Positions 1 through 12,497 of a DNA stretch of 64,000 nucleotides are shown here, piece by piece (position 1 is the first letter of the stretch; the number at the start of each line of letters is the position of its first letter). Source of the stretch: Diatrype stigma (Eukaryota > Ascomycota > Sordariomycetes > Xylariales > Diatrypaceae); assembly GCA_022225965.2 (NCBI GenBank), contig JAKJXP020000035.1, positions 5,024 through 69,023 of the forward strand, given 5' to 3'. The translations under genes were made by a program, and so were the position numbers. The notes beneath the pieces were generated by a model that ran no database searches, was not told the origin of the DNA, and worked only from the letters and a program-made list of their open reading frames with translations.

Positions 1-94
<94 letters not shown>
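1..94. repeat. Poly-C homopolymer tract
   Basis: The first 94 bases are all C and the run is cut by the window edge, so it could be longer. It is not the fungal telomere repeat (CCCTAA/TTAGGG). It may be a real poly(C)/poly(G) tract or an assembly or base-calling artefact at a contig end or gap. The sequence alone cannot decide. Confidence 0.9.
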
Positions 95-96
<2 letters not shown>

Positions 97-3000
97 AGTG
101 CCTTGCGCCCGTCGGGATGGCCAGTCGGCGGTGATCAAATCAATGCGACAACCCGACTACCTGACTACCAGGATTCCTTTCCTTCACCATCCATCCATCC
201 ATCCATCCGTATCGCCATCTCACTACCAGCATTCACCGAGAATAGAGTATCGTGAAAATCATCTCACGGATTGGCCGCCGGCTAATTCCGAGTTCCGAGG
301 CGGGGAGCTGTGCCGCCCAACCCAAGGACCACTCGCTATAGTGACTTAAAACTCTCTAATTTATCGATCAAACCACGCTTGACGACGCCTAGTGAACGTG
401 CAAAGGGAAACAACACCAAGCATGCGTGCGTCCTGTCGATCGCTGGAGACCAGGCCTCGTCTAGAAGTTCTTAGCTGACGCCCCATGGGCGGTTCCATGA
501 TGTTTCTGATGTAAGGGCTTCCGTCCCCCCTCGCTAGCACGGCGCAGATAGATAGCTACTAGTTAGTCTAGTGACCAGCTAGTCGAAGTAGTCCCGCCGT
601 TTCGACGAATATACCAACGACATGACATGGCCGGATGTCATCGTCACTATACTCGGCATCGACCACGATCTTCGGGGGAAGTGCTGCCCAAGCAGCCTGC
701 CCCGACCTAGTAGTAGCCATTCAGGGGCGCTTACTCTGATACCGTCATAAATACAGTCGTTTTTGAAACAGAGCGGGGGAGGTTCCTCCCGCACTACCTG
801 CACTTGAAGTCGGCCAGTCTACAAGCTGCCTTATAGGATACTCTGCCGCGTATGGTATGGGGTAGGCTCAAACTAACACCAGGTCGAATTTGGAGGTGAT
901 GTACTATATTGAAACAAGCGTGTTGCTGAGCAGTTAGACAAGCAAGCAGCCAGTCAGTCAGTCACGCAGATTAGGTTGAAAGGGTTTCCGATCCAGTGCT
1001 AGGTACTGCTCAACTCCATGTGCTATGCTAGCCTGCATGCTACGGTAGTTTAATTCGTCTTCGACCAACCCGCTGTAGGTACCCCTCTCGAACGTGCTCT
1101 CATGAGGCCCAGGGAGGGGGGCTATATAGAAGTCATTAAGGAGAGCTTTTTGGAGCTCTTGTCCTCCCTCCCTATAGCCCCGCGAGGCTGCGTATGCAGC
1201 GGCCGCTTATCCACTAGATGAGTAACACATTTAAAATCCCGAGAGGGGGGGTCCTGCGTCCCGCTGTCGCGGGACTTGATTCGTCGCCTTTGCCTGGTCA
1301 CCCGCATATGCTTCTTCGGGTGGGATCGCATGATACAGTATTTTCGATCAAGTTGTGGGGAGGCAGAAGAGAAGCTTTGGGTGGATGGATGTGACGGCTA
1401 ACCGCCTAAGCCATCTCGTAAGTTGAATAGTCCGCTATCGAACAAAAGACTGGAATGGGGGGGGCCTTATTGCCCTGCCCGCATTTCTATGCGGTTACTT
1501 TGAATTGTTTTATTCTTATTCTTAACCGCCCCGTCGAGATAGCTACATAATAGGTAACTTATGCATGCAGATGAAGAATCACCAAGGGGGGCATCAGGGG
1601 ACCGCGAGACGCCCGGCGCGATGTACGTGCGTACGTTGAAATAACTCCTTTGCCACCAACCAGGCTACCTAGATCTACCCGCCTTCTATGTAGTTACTCC
1701 TTTCCCATCCCGACGTCACGTTGCGCAGGGCAGATGGGAAGCGATTCTAGATTCATTGATCATTCTTGACGCGGAACCCACCTGCATTGCATGGCCTGCG
1801 GCAAGGCAACATCGAGGGGGAGTAAAGTCCTGACGAGGCTCATTGTCATTACCAGCCCCGACGTAGCGTTGGTAGCATCACACATAATTATCCACCCCCC
1901 TCTGATTACTTGCAGGTGTTGCCGGCCTCTAGACGCTTTGCTTTGCCGTGCTAGTCGCGTGGTGGTGATCTTGAAGCTAAGCCTGCCTGCCTGTCTGCCC
2001 CCTATTCAACTCCTTTTGTGATGTTGTCTTAGAAAGATTTGTTTTTAGCAAGGCACACACACACACGGACACACATGCGCGCGCGTACACTGCACTGCAC
2101 ACCCACCTCATGCGATACTGCTCAATAATGTCGACTGCTGCTAGGTTGCACAGCTTATCGGATTACTTCATCTACCATGCTTGAATAATGATATATCAGA
2201 TTCCCACGTAACCAGATACATACTACCTCCCGGTGAAAGCGACATGACCAAAGGGAGAGTTTGCCGAGTACCTATCAGTGCCACCTCCGCCATCCATCCA
2301 TCGATGCCGGCATATTCCTCTCTACCACTGTTACTTTTTGACTTCGCCTGTCTGATATGAGTATTAGGGAGGTTCATGCCAGAGCCTGCCTGGCGCAGAG
2401 GAAGAGAAACAAGAAATTGGAAGAATCCGCGCGTCTCTCCCCTCCGGTGGCGATCCAATCCAACCTCTCCTCCCCCCCGGGCACGGGCACCGGCAGCAGG
2501 GGGGGGGCCCAGTCTACTGGCAGTCAATCATCATCGTCGTTGTCGTCGAAACGTCGCACCGGCGTTGAGCTTTTCTTGATCTGACTGCTGTCGGCTGCGG
2601 GCCCCCGCATGCATGAGCTCCAGCCTCTCCCTTCTCCTGTCTGCCTGTCCATCCACCCTTCTTCTTCTTTCTCTCTGCTTACCTACCATGCATACATAAT
2701 ATTGTACGTATATATATGCTGGAGCAGATGGTATAGGACCCGAGATTCTGGCCCGGCTACCGGCAGCAAACAGCTGTACCGCTGCTGCGGCTGCTGCTGA
2801 TGCGACGAAACCGTCCCATATCCTAGACATCGTGTAAAAAAAAAGAACGCCATTTTCCAGCATATGCACGTGAGGTTGGACCGGACGGGAAGTGCCTCCC
2901 CTTTTCCTGCTCCTTTTTTCTATGTTGTGTTGTATTGTGTTATGTTATGTGATGTTGTGCCTGTCTGTCTGCCGTACGTACGTATGTTTACTTATGTATC

Positions 3001-5424
3001 ACCGTCACTTTCGTAACCTCCTGCAACCTCGCTCGCGTAGCTCAACTCGCACAGCTCAACTCGCACGCACGCACACACGCAAATACACACGGCAGATAGG
3101 TATGCAGACACAGACATACAGACAGGGAAGGAAGGCGGGCGGCTGAAGCGTGGCACAGGGGGGCGTCGTCACGGGCTGCCGCGTTCGATCCGTAGTGCTG
3201 GGTGGCGTCTTGCTTCCATAGTTTGGTTGGCCGGTTGATTGGCCCCTTTTCATACCAGCCTTACCTTGCCACCTACGTGTAGATGTGGGCTCATACATAT
3301 GTCTTAACCATTCTTTTTCCCTTCTCAAACTTCACCTTCGACATACATGCATATGTTGTGTAGGCATAAACCCAGTTAGCCAGCCCGGCGGACAGGGCTG
3401 GAACAAGTGTGGTCTAGTAGGAATGCGTGTGCTTGTGTATGTGCTTGTGTATGTGTATGCGTACGCGTATGTTTACTTATGTAATGTACGTAGGCGTAGT
3501 TTTTACATATGTATGTCTCCTATTGCCTCAGTATGCTTGCGTTTCTGTCTGTTTGTGCTTATCGAGACAGACGGGTGGTAGAACAAGCCCGACAGGGAGG
3601 AAAGAGGCGCACATAAGTGAAGTTACGCGCGCATATACCTACACACCTACACGCGTACAAACAGGATTTTCGATGCTCCCGACGTCTAGTTACCTATATG
3701 CATCATCGATCGTGTCCACCTCTTGGGGTAACTAATCAACAAGCCGTCGGAGAAACATGCGTGCACTTCCCAGTGCCTGTCCCTGAACACCCCTTTCCCT
3801 CCCTTCAAGGATGATTAGGGAAGGAAGGGGCCGCAGGAGCGCTGTGATCAAGTGTGTTAGACGTGGAAGAAGATGTTGCAACTACCTGCCTACAACTACA
3901 TCATAAGTCGGACGAGGGAGTTTACCCAGTGTACCACATGTGCTAGATAGGTGGATGAGGTGAGGTGAGGCGATCCTCCTGGTCTCTCCCTGACTTCATT
4001 AACGTGTCACAGGGCGCCCCGGCCTGTGATCCCGCCGCCACGGGATGAGAACAGAGGACGGCAGGCGGAGGCTTGGATACGGCGGGCGGGGGGATTGTTC
4101 GTCAAGATGATATGGTAGACGAGCGCAACGGGGTGAATCGACACTACCAACTCATCAGAGTCATCTGCGGCAGCCGTAACTGCTTGTCTACACGATTGCC
4201 TGCCCTCCTGACTGACCGCTAGTTAGCCCGTCTATCCATAACCGCCGCCGCCGCCGCCACTGCCACAATAACCGAATGATCCATTCGACCCATGTCAGCC
4301 GTCTCTGAGCTTGTATCATAGGTGGTCGAAGGATTCGAGTATATCGATACAGACGGGTGACAGATACATAGATCGATCGACTTACTGTTCCAGACGGCAT
4401 GGTCGTAGCTACCAAGGCAGTCCACTCTTACGGTGCACTCCTGGTCAGGGGCTGAGGTTGGATGGTCCAGGATGGGATTGGGGATGGTTGTGCGTATGAC
4501 TGGGCCGTTCTCATGCAATGTGCGTATAAATAGAGGAGCTGTGCGCGCGCGCATGAGATGGGATTACGTGCATATCCTAGAAACAACCAGAGATGCACTA
4601 GAGATGCATGTTGGTTATACCTCTCATCAACGCCCCACGATGCCTACCTAGATGAGCCTCTCTTGCGACTCAGTTGACCTAGGGAGTTATCTCCGACTTT
4701 CGAAGTTGATAGGCCATGACCAGTCTACAATAAGAACAACTTCCTCCCCCCAGGAGAAAGCGGGGGGCAGAATAGTAAGCAGACGAGCAGCTCCTTCACA
4801 ATGCGCTTGCGACGCTAGCATGGTATCTTCACGGCTAGGCATCCCGTTCGAGAAAGATTCATCAATACATATTACAATTAGTCCATTCTTGGGACCGAGA
4901 CTTGATAATCAGGAAGATAATCCAAGCCTCTATCTACCAACCTGTTCTACCCTGACCACCCACCATTGCATTGCGTATGAACTTTTGGCGACAGCTTAGC
5001 TCGTCTACTCTTCCAGCAAGCCCATCCCACGAGGCAGAGCGCTATATATTCACCATCAGCTCCACCACAACACCCCAATCTATATGAGGCCATGGTGTGG
5101 GGCCGAGGTTACGATGAGAATCCTCATCGAAGTGTATATCCAGTCGCAGAGCAGTAAAAGGAGTCATAGGTATGTACTCGATGAACAGGCCAAGCCCCAG
5201 CGAACCCTAGAAAGAACACCGCGACCGAAATCGTCACCCAATGAAAGTCAACTTGATAACGTTGATTTTCTGGTGATGAAGCTCAAGGCGCGCGCCGATC
5301 CGATAAATGCTAGGCCCCCTTTTCGTGCCTCGATATGTACGTGAATATGTACCTGAAGTCTTAGGGGTATGTTCGACATACCCTGAATACCAGTTAATGA
5401 CACCGGTGGTAACCCTCTATGCCT
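95..5424. other. Gene-free low-complexity intergenic DNA
   Basis: I find no convincing gene in this 5.3 kb. Open frames are short (119 aa or less), overlap each other on both strands and lack recognisable domains or good splice structure. The DNA holds simple repeats: CCAT units near 186-207, CAGT units near 950-963, CA/CG-type repeats near 2055-2090 and 3055-3115, GTTAT/GTTGT-rich DNA near 2920-2960 and GTGTATGT-like DNA near 3425-3475. The last few hundred bases probably include the 3' UTR of the PRP4 gene, which ends at 5425 on the minus strand. Confidence 0.6.
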
Positions 5425-8400
5425 TTATCTGAAGGGTCCAGCGGCCCTGGCCAAGAAGAACGGGTGCTTTAGCGCCTCGGACGGGGTGATCCGCTTGTCT
5501 GGGTTGAGCGCCAAACAACGCTCTAGAAGGTCAATGAAGTGGTAAAGTTCCCTCGACTCCACATCATTCATGCCGCCAGAAGCAGCCATGAGGCGTGTAC
5601 GAAGGTCGCGCGTAGGCTTGACTATAGCCAGAGTTCGAACGGTCGTCTGCAATAACACGCGTTAGTACCAAGCTGCGTAAGTACCGGTCATAGCAGGAAA
5701 ATATATTATAGATATGGGAGGTTCCATATCAGCCAACCCCTGCAGAGTAGGATGAGTAGAAACCACCCAGGTGTGGAGGTGTCGAATCCTAATCGGGGGT
5801 TCTTCGGGAAACGTTGAAAGTCCCCTAGTTTGATATCAAGAGCAACGGGAGATGATTGGGTGGTTTCCAACAGATCCTCGAAATGATGGGCATCCTGGGG
5901 TAGGATGACAATCCCTGAGGCGGGAATATTCCCTGCAGAGACTTTGCTCGGGTCTTGCCGATTGCAACCGCGCCCTTCAGCGCTTAGAGCCGTATAAACC
6001 ACCAGGGGAAATCTCAGACCAGACCGAGCCATAAAAATAGAAATGAGGGCATTTCGTGCATGTGGGGGGAAGGCAGAGAAGAGGAACGCAAAGAGAGATT
6101 TGGTTACATACCTTGTCCAGTACTTTGTCGCGTTCGATGCTGACGAAGTTGCCGAGATCATCGAAATGCATATGCGATAGTTGACCACGTTTGTGCAGCT
6201 TCGGACTGAACTTCCCACGAATCTCCATGATTGCCTTGAGCATCTGGTTGTTGCTATCGCCCGTAAAAAGGATCTTTCCAGTATACATTTCGTATAGCGT
6301 GCAGCCGATGGACCACATATCAACGGCATAGTCATATGGCATTCCTAGCATGATCTCAGGGGCGCGATAGAATCGACTAACAAGATAGGGCGTGATCTCG
6401 GTATGTGCTGTTGCAGCGTCAGACCTATCAATAGCCGTACCCAAGTCGCAAATCTTGAGAATATTGCGCATTTCGTTCACCTAGATCTAGTCAGCATGCC
6501 CACTCAATCACCGAGGGGGAAAGCTACAACATACCAAGATGTTGTCAGGTTTCAAGTCAGCATGTATGATGCTGCACTTTCGCAGATGTGCCAATGCAAC
6601 AAAGATTTGATGTGCATAAGACCGGACTGCACTCAGGTTGATGCCGATATTGTTGCCGAATTTCTTCAGAACTTCTCGCAAGTTCAAGCTGAGGTTCTCA
6701 AATGCCAGACACAGGTGGCCCTTGTGCTCGAAGTAACGTTCGAACTTGACTATATGCTTACGATTTTCAAGGTCTGCCTCATTCAGCTTTTGGAGAATGG
6801 CAATTTCGGTGAAACCTCCCTTTCTGAGGGCATCGTTATTTCGCATCATCTTGATGGCAACAAGCTTCGAATTTGTCATGTCAAGCGCCCGCGCAACTCC
6901 AGAGAACATGCCCTTACCCAGAGCTGCCTGGACTTGGTACCGACCATTCAACACCTCACCGATACGAAGCTTGTAATATCCGTCCTTGTCATCCCCCTCA
7001 AGGATACCTCCACCATTGGGCTGGGCTAGGGCAGCGGGGACTTTGCGATCATCTGCTATAGGCCCAGTAGTTGTGGGCTTAGGAGCAACGAACTTCTCCT
7101 CGTCAAAATCTTCAGCAAACATGTCGAAATCGTCATCGTCATCGTCGCCGCTAGTTTCTTTAGGTTGAGGTTGTTGCTGCTGCTGCTGCTGCTCTTCTTG
7201 AATAGGAGCGATCTCGGCCTTCTGATCGGTGGGTAGAGTCTCACCATGTGGACCTATATGACCATGTCGTAGCTCATCTCGAAGCTCATCCTCTCTCATG
7301 TCAGCCGTTGGATCGTAGTCAGCTGCAGAAGGTCCATCATCATCAGCAGCTCTGGATTCGCCGTGGATATTGATTAATTCCTGATCACTTGAGATGTGAA
7401 GCACAGCAGGCGACATGCCCTCCTGCAAAACAGGGGCAGGGGACGAAGGAGATGATGCCACTGGATGGGTTAGTGAACAAAGGACTCCAGTAGGCACCAG
7501 CTTCTTGAAGGGGGTCATACTTGATCTGGGAGTATTGTCCTCCGTTGCCATAGGCGTATTTCCTCGCGTACGAGCAGGGGAGGCCTGAGCAGCCTTTTCT
7601 GAAGACTGGAGGGCTTGGACAAGCATGGGTGTGGCGGCGCGTGATTTGGCTAGAAGTTCTTCACGGCGGCGACGTCGACGTTCAATTTCAGCATCAACAT
7701 CAATAGGCTTCTCTTCATATTCAGGCTCAGGGGCATGTGCCTGGGGGTTAGGAGTAGCATCAGTCGATTGTTTCTTGGTAGAATTCGCCTTAGTCTTGTC
7801 ACCACCTGTTGTCCCAGTCGCTGATTCCTTCCTATGCGTAGCTTGATCTTGGACATGACGCGGACTCTTGCCGTTGCTCGAGGCGACACTTCCAGCACGG
7901 CTTCGGTCTGCAAGTCGTCTGTTGCGGTCATCCCCTCGTCGGAATCCATTGGTACGATCCCTTGCACCTCTGGGAGGCCGATAAGGAGACATATTCCGTT
8001 TTCTAGATCGCTTGTTAGGGTAGTCATTGCGGTCCCTGTCCTGGTCTCGACTTCGATCTCGAGGCTGATTACGGCTGTAGTCCCGATCTCGATCATCATA
8101 TGATAATGCCGAGGCAGAGGCTCGCGAAGGGGGGCGGTCTTCGTCATCGTAAGAGAGCTGTGGACGGCGATGGCTATCACGCGAATTTTCGTAATGAACT
8201 CGGAATTGTCTAGGGTCTGCATCTACCCGGCCGTTGCGGTTATGTTCGCGGTCGCGGTCGCGGTCACGCTCGCGCTCGCGTTCGCGGTTGTTGTTGTTGC
8301 GGTCCCGATCCCGAGGCCGTTTGAGACCGTGTGGAGAGCGGCTCCGTCGTGAAGAGCCATAGTAGTGTCTCGAGCCATGCTCATACTCGGGAGATCTGGA

Positions 8401-8535
8401 TCTTGAATATCTAGCTCGAGGTCTGTCCATACGGTCAACAACAGCTCCATTAGGTTGAGGCAGTGAAGTTGCCTTGGTTTCTCCCACTCCTTGCTCCACA
8501 ATTTCGCCCTCGTCAGAGCTACCAGGCGAAGCCAT
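5425..8535 (-). CDS. prp4: PRP4 serine/threonine kinase (spliceosomal)
   Basis: Predicted 863-aa protein from three exons: 8535-6535, 6480-6112 and 5646-5425. The N-terminal two thirds is disordered: RS/RD/RE-rich (SR-like) from about residue 30, then acidic, with a Gln run (CAG repeat near 7166-7195). The kinase domain runs from about residue 530 to the end. It has the Gly-rich loop GKGMFSG, the VAIK lysine, HADLKPDN in the catalytic loop (HAD instead of HRD, usual in Prp4), the metal-binding motif as DLG, and APEIMLG. Prp4 kinases phosphorylate U5/tri-snRNP proteins to activate the spliceosome in the nucleus. Intron 1 is 54 nt. Intron 2 is 465 nt, has a perfect TACTAAC branch site about 20 nt before its CAG, and joins LDK to TTVRTL in phase 0. 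The start at 8535 is the first ATG of the frame. A further in-frame intron at 7520-7461 is possible. Confidence 0.95.
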
Positions 8536-9431
8536 GTTTTGCTCACTTTCTATTCAGATATCGCTGGAAATTCCAATCGCCTTTCGCCGACTTGACAGTC
8601 TTTGAGAAGAAGGATGCAGTGTTAGCGAGCAGAACAGAATGAATCTAAGGCGCAAAATTGAGTCGAACCGGGAAAGCGTCTTTCCTCAACCCCTTCACAT
8701 CACAAAGGAGCGAAGTAGAACAGACGTTATTTGCGTCACGTCACGTCACGGGAGGCAGGCAGGCGGAACCACCAGCTGTCAGGACCTATGCAGGACTTGC
8801 AGGTGCAAAGTGATCGGAGGAGGTGAGAGGGTTGGATTCTGCTTGTATGAGGATGGCGATGATAGCACCACTGGAAGTGATGGTAGTCAATGGTAATGGG
8901 TAATGGGTAATGGGTAATTGGAGGCAGTGATGATGTTGTTGGGAGTCGATAAGTACCGAGTCTAGGTAATAGGCTGGGAGGTAGCGATGGAGGTAACGAC
9001 CTAACTACCTGTACCGAAGCTGCCAAGTTATCAGGGACGTCTAGACCCCGTCACTCCGAAGGTTTCACACTTGCACGGCTGAGTTACGTAAGCCTTTAGT
9101 TAGTGTGCACGAACCACCATTGGTAATTATGAGACTGGCGACTGGCTTTTCTATTGGACCCCGAATCCCTGATTCACTGATAACCGATAACAGCACTTCA
9201 CTTTGCCCCGCGGTCCTTGCCGGTCCTTACCCTGTATGCCTGGCTGACACCCCAATCGGCCGTTCCAGGCGCTGAGTCGTATCTTCCCTGTGTATTTCTA
9301 CCGGTCGCATTCAGATTTTCCAACCTTCTCCTGAATATACCAGGAGACAAGAAGAAAAACTAGTTACTTGGACCCTACCTGAGTTCAGCAGCCCTTTTTA
9401 CAACAACCTAAACCGCATCCTCAAAGCCAAG
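8536..9431. promoter_or_regulatory. Divergent promoter region of PRP4 and TMA7
   Basis: This 0.9-kb gap lies between divergently transcribed genes and must hold both promoters and 5' UTRs. A 7-bp tandem repeat (GTAATGG, about four copies) lies near 8893-8919. I assign no factor-binding site or TATA box. Confidence 0.5.
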
Positions 9432-9753
9432 ATGGGTGGCCAGAATAGAGAAGGTACGTTTCTTCTACATCATTGTTTGCATGGGATAGGCCTACTGACT
9501 CGACGACTGTAGGAGGCAAAGTAAAGCCCCTGAAGCAGGCCAAGAAGGATAAGAAGGACCTCGACGATGAGGACAAGGCTTACCAGGAGAAGAAGCGGGC
9601 CGGTATGCGATTCCGATATGCCAACACTGCCCCCGTGGCTTTTCACTGACAAGACGATATATAGATGAGAAGGCGCGAGCGGAAATGGCCAAGAAGGCTG
9701 GAGGAAAGGGTCCTTTGGCCAGCGGCGGAATCAAGAAGAGTGGCAAGAAATAG
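9432..9753 (+). CDS. tma7: Tma7 translation machinery-associated protein
   Basis: Small three-exon gene: 9432-9453, 9513-9602 and 9665-9753, encoding 66 aa. The protein starts MGGQNREGGKVKPLKQAKK and ends GPLASGGIKKSGKK. It is almost entirely charged (Lys, Asp, Glu), and both the sequence and length match the Tma7/CCDC72 family of small ribosome-associated proteins. Donors are GTACGT and GTATGC and acceptors end in TAG. All junctions keep frame (201 nt coding). The first coding exon is only 22 nt. Family knowledge: Tma7 co-purifies with ribosomes and is highly conserved, but its exact role is poorly defined. Confidence 0.95.
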
Positions 9754-10460
9754 AGACCGGAACCATACCAGCAGCAACGAACTCACTTACATTAATGCGA
9801 CGCGACACGACACGGACGATACACGGGCGTAGCCGGCATAGGAGAACTGGATGTTCTCGGGATTATGAAGTTTTCAGCTGTCATTAGGTTCTCAAGCGAT
9901 ACCTCAGCAATACAATTAGTTCTCGGCAATACATGCGAACTACAAACTGCATGGCTCTAAGATGCCATCCCGCCCCAAATGTTTTTTCGGCGGGAATACC
10001 AAGAGCAGCACCCACTTACCTAATACACACTCCCAGTTTCAGAGAGTTCCAAGGTTGCTTTTCCATTCAATGTGCGTCCAGTCACGAGGTCTTCATAACG
10101 TAAAGGTCTGAAGGTAAGTATGGCTGTATGTAGAGAACACAACCGTTGCCAGCTGGCCACCTAATGTTCACTATTACCACCCGCAGTTAGGTTGCCGTTA
10201 TGCCTCGGAAGGAAGCACATGCTTTTCCCCTAGGCCCATCAAAAGATCTCAACAAAATCGGCCTATGACATTGAATCTACGCAACAAAGAAAACCGCCGA
10301 CTTGATACAGTAGCGGATTTTCAACTATTGGCTTAATACTATACTTATTGGATATCTTCTGCGAGCCTTGCTTAATTACAATTCCCCGTTCTTCCCTAAA
10401 TATTTCCTCCATCTCAATTTATTAATACCAAATATTACACAAGCCACCGTCCCGATTCTC
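9754..10460. other. Intergenic DNA between tma7 and the PAQR gene
   Basis: About 0.7 kb that must contain the tma7 3' UTR and the promoter of the downstream PAQR gene. I see no further gene or clear repeat. Confidence 0.5.
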
Positions 10461-11551
10461 ATGACTAGTAAGACCCAGACGGCGGGCGGAATGCCCCGGG
10501 GGTCAGACTCCGGGCTCCGACAACGCCGGCCATCCACAACCACCGAACGGTTCTTGCAGAGCGCAAAGCAGGCGGAGCAAAAGGTCGAGAAAGCCCTACT
10601 CGTTCTCTGGGATGATCTGCCGGCTTGGCGTCAAGACAACCATTTCATTCAGTCGGGCTACCGCCCAACGAGCAACAGCTACTGGGGATCTTTTGCCTCG
10701 CTGTTCTATGTCCATAATGAGTTCGTCAACATCTGGACTCACCTCGTCGGCGCTGCGGTCTTCCCCCTAGTTGGCATTTGGCTATACAATGTCATCGTGC
10801 CGAGGTACGCCTCAGCCAGCAATTCGGATGTCCTGGTTTTCTCGTTTTTCTTCGGCGGCGCCTTATCATGCCTGGGCATGAGTGCTACATTTCATTCCAT
10901 TATGAACCACTCGGAGGATGTAGCGAAATGGGGGAACAAATTGGACTACTCAGGCATCGTGTTCCTCATAGTGGGAAGTTACGTGCCTGCTCTATATTAC
11001 GGGTTGTTCTGTCTACCAAACCTCCTGACAGTCTATATGTACGGTGTAAGTAACCTACACTATATTCCAACTACTCCTACGAGATATTACATGGTGTTGA
11101 CGCAGTCCAGATCTTTCTTCTTGGCTTTGGCTGCAGTGTTGTCTCCTGGGTCGACAAATTTCGAAAACCGGCATGGAGGGTTTACCGCACATCCATGTTT
11201 GTGGGCCTCGGCGTCTCTGGGGTAGTACCAATTTGCCATGGGGTCGTCATCTACGGCTATGAAGAGCTAGAGAAGCGGATGGGTCTGAACTGGGTCTTGT
11301 TCCAGGGGTTCCTCTATATCTTTGGTGCCTTTCTCTATGCTGTAAGTCCGCTGAAGTATGCTTAACTTACAGATGGAAGCTGACATATATAGGTTCGATG
11401 GCCTGAAAGAAGTTTTCCTGGGAGAGTTGATATCTGGGGCAACTCACACCAGCTCTTCCACGTTCTCATATTGCTTGCCGCCGCGTCACACCTGAAGGGA
11501 ATGTCAAAAGCGTTCGATTACCACCATAGCGTTCTGGGACAGCAATGTTAG
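10461..11551 (+). CDS. PAQR/Izh family seven-TM protein (hemolysin III-like)
   Basis: Three exons (10461-11045, 11111-11341, 11393-11551; all phase 0) give 324 aa, the usual length for fungal Izh/AdipoR-like proteins. A hydrophilic N-terminus of about 60 aa is followed by the family landmarks: NHFIQSGYRP, NEFVNIWTHL, SATFHSIMNHS, LDYSGI and, in the last exon, HQLFHVL with ASHLKG. The conserved Ser, His and Asp residues are the likely metal (zinc) ligands of the alkaline-ceramidase-like fold. Seven hydrophobic segments are visible. Yeast Izh1-4 act in zinc and lipid/sterol homeostasis, and mammalian relatives are adiponectin/progestin receptors. Here a receptor or ceramidase role is only inference. 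The start at 10461 (MTSKTQ) is the first ATG of the frame. Confidence 0.93.
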
Positions 11552-12497
11552 TGGGGTGTACAAAGCGGTTACGATATCAAGGACCAAGGGGAAAGCAAAT
11601 GACTTGTTCTGTGAAGATATTAGCAACGCGGCATTCTACGATCTTTTTACCTTATTGAGCAATATAATATTACGAAGACAGGTCCATAGACTACGTCAGA
11701 TAGATATAGAAAGCTGTGCTATATATAATATTTCAAGGCCATTTTGCAGATGAACAATCACGAAGCCTTACCCAAGTCAGCTTTATCGCTGCGTTGTCTG
11801 TGTCGTTGTCTGTGTATACATCCGCAGTCCCGTCCTATACCCAGACACGGCTGTATATTGAAGTAGCAAATAACCACAACATTACCTGATACCCATCTGT
11901 GAAGCCCTTTTCGTGAATAACTGGGAAGAACAACGATTCAATTTGTGTGAAGGTTAAGTCACACACATACTTACAGGTAGGAAGTCGTTTGTGTATATAC
12001 ATACAGGTATGTACCATATCGCATAAGATCAATTATCCTTTAGGGGCCATCGCCGCTGAAACCCAATCTCATAGCGACTTTCACCCCCATAATCCATAAT
12101 ATCTTCAGACTGCAGCTGCACACAAACTTCCTCCAGATCAGCTTCTAACTACTGCAAGGACGGAGCAAACAAGACATATGATGCTGTATATCTTCTAAAA
12201 GCAGTGTAAGTTCTCTGGTCTCTACCTATCGACGTTCAATTCTAATATCAGCAATAGCGATCCAGGCTTTTCAATATAGCCTGTTCCATAACGGCGCTGA
12301 GACTTTTGGTAGCAGCTTTTGCTCAAGCTTCTTCCCGCCTTTCAAGCTCGTCCCCTAAGACACCGGACAGGTATCTTCAGGGCCTAGGTATCTTCGAGAT
12401 TCTTCCCATATCGGATCTCAACCACGGGCTTTGATAAGAATCTACACCAACCAAAGGAATGACTCGTCCATGAGCAGAGAAACTACCTGGACTCACG
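11552..12497. other. Intergenic DNA (PAQR 3' side, TFIIIC promoter)
   Basis: Nearly 1 kb with no supported gene. AT-rich stretches and short frames only. It presumably holds the PAQR terminator and the promoter of the TFIIIC gene. Confidence 0.5.

Noticed and set aside
95..5424. Satellite, CRISPR-like or subtelomeric array in the first 5 kb
   Set aside because: Only short scattered microsatellites; no regularly spaced repeats and no TTAGGG units.
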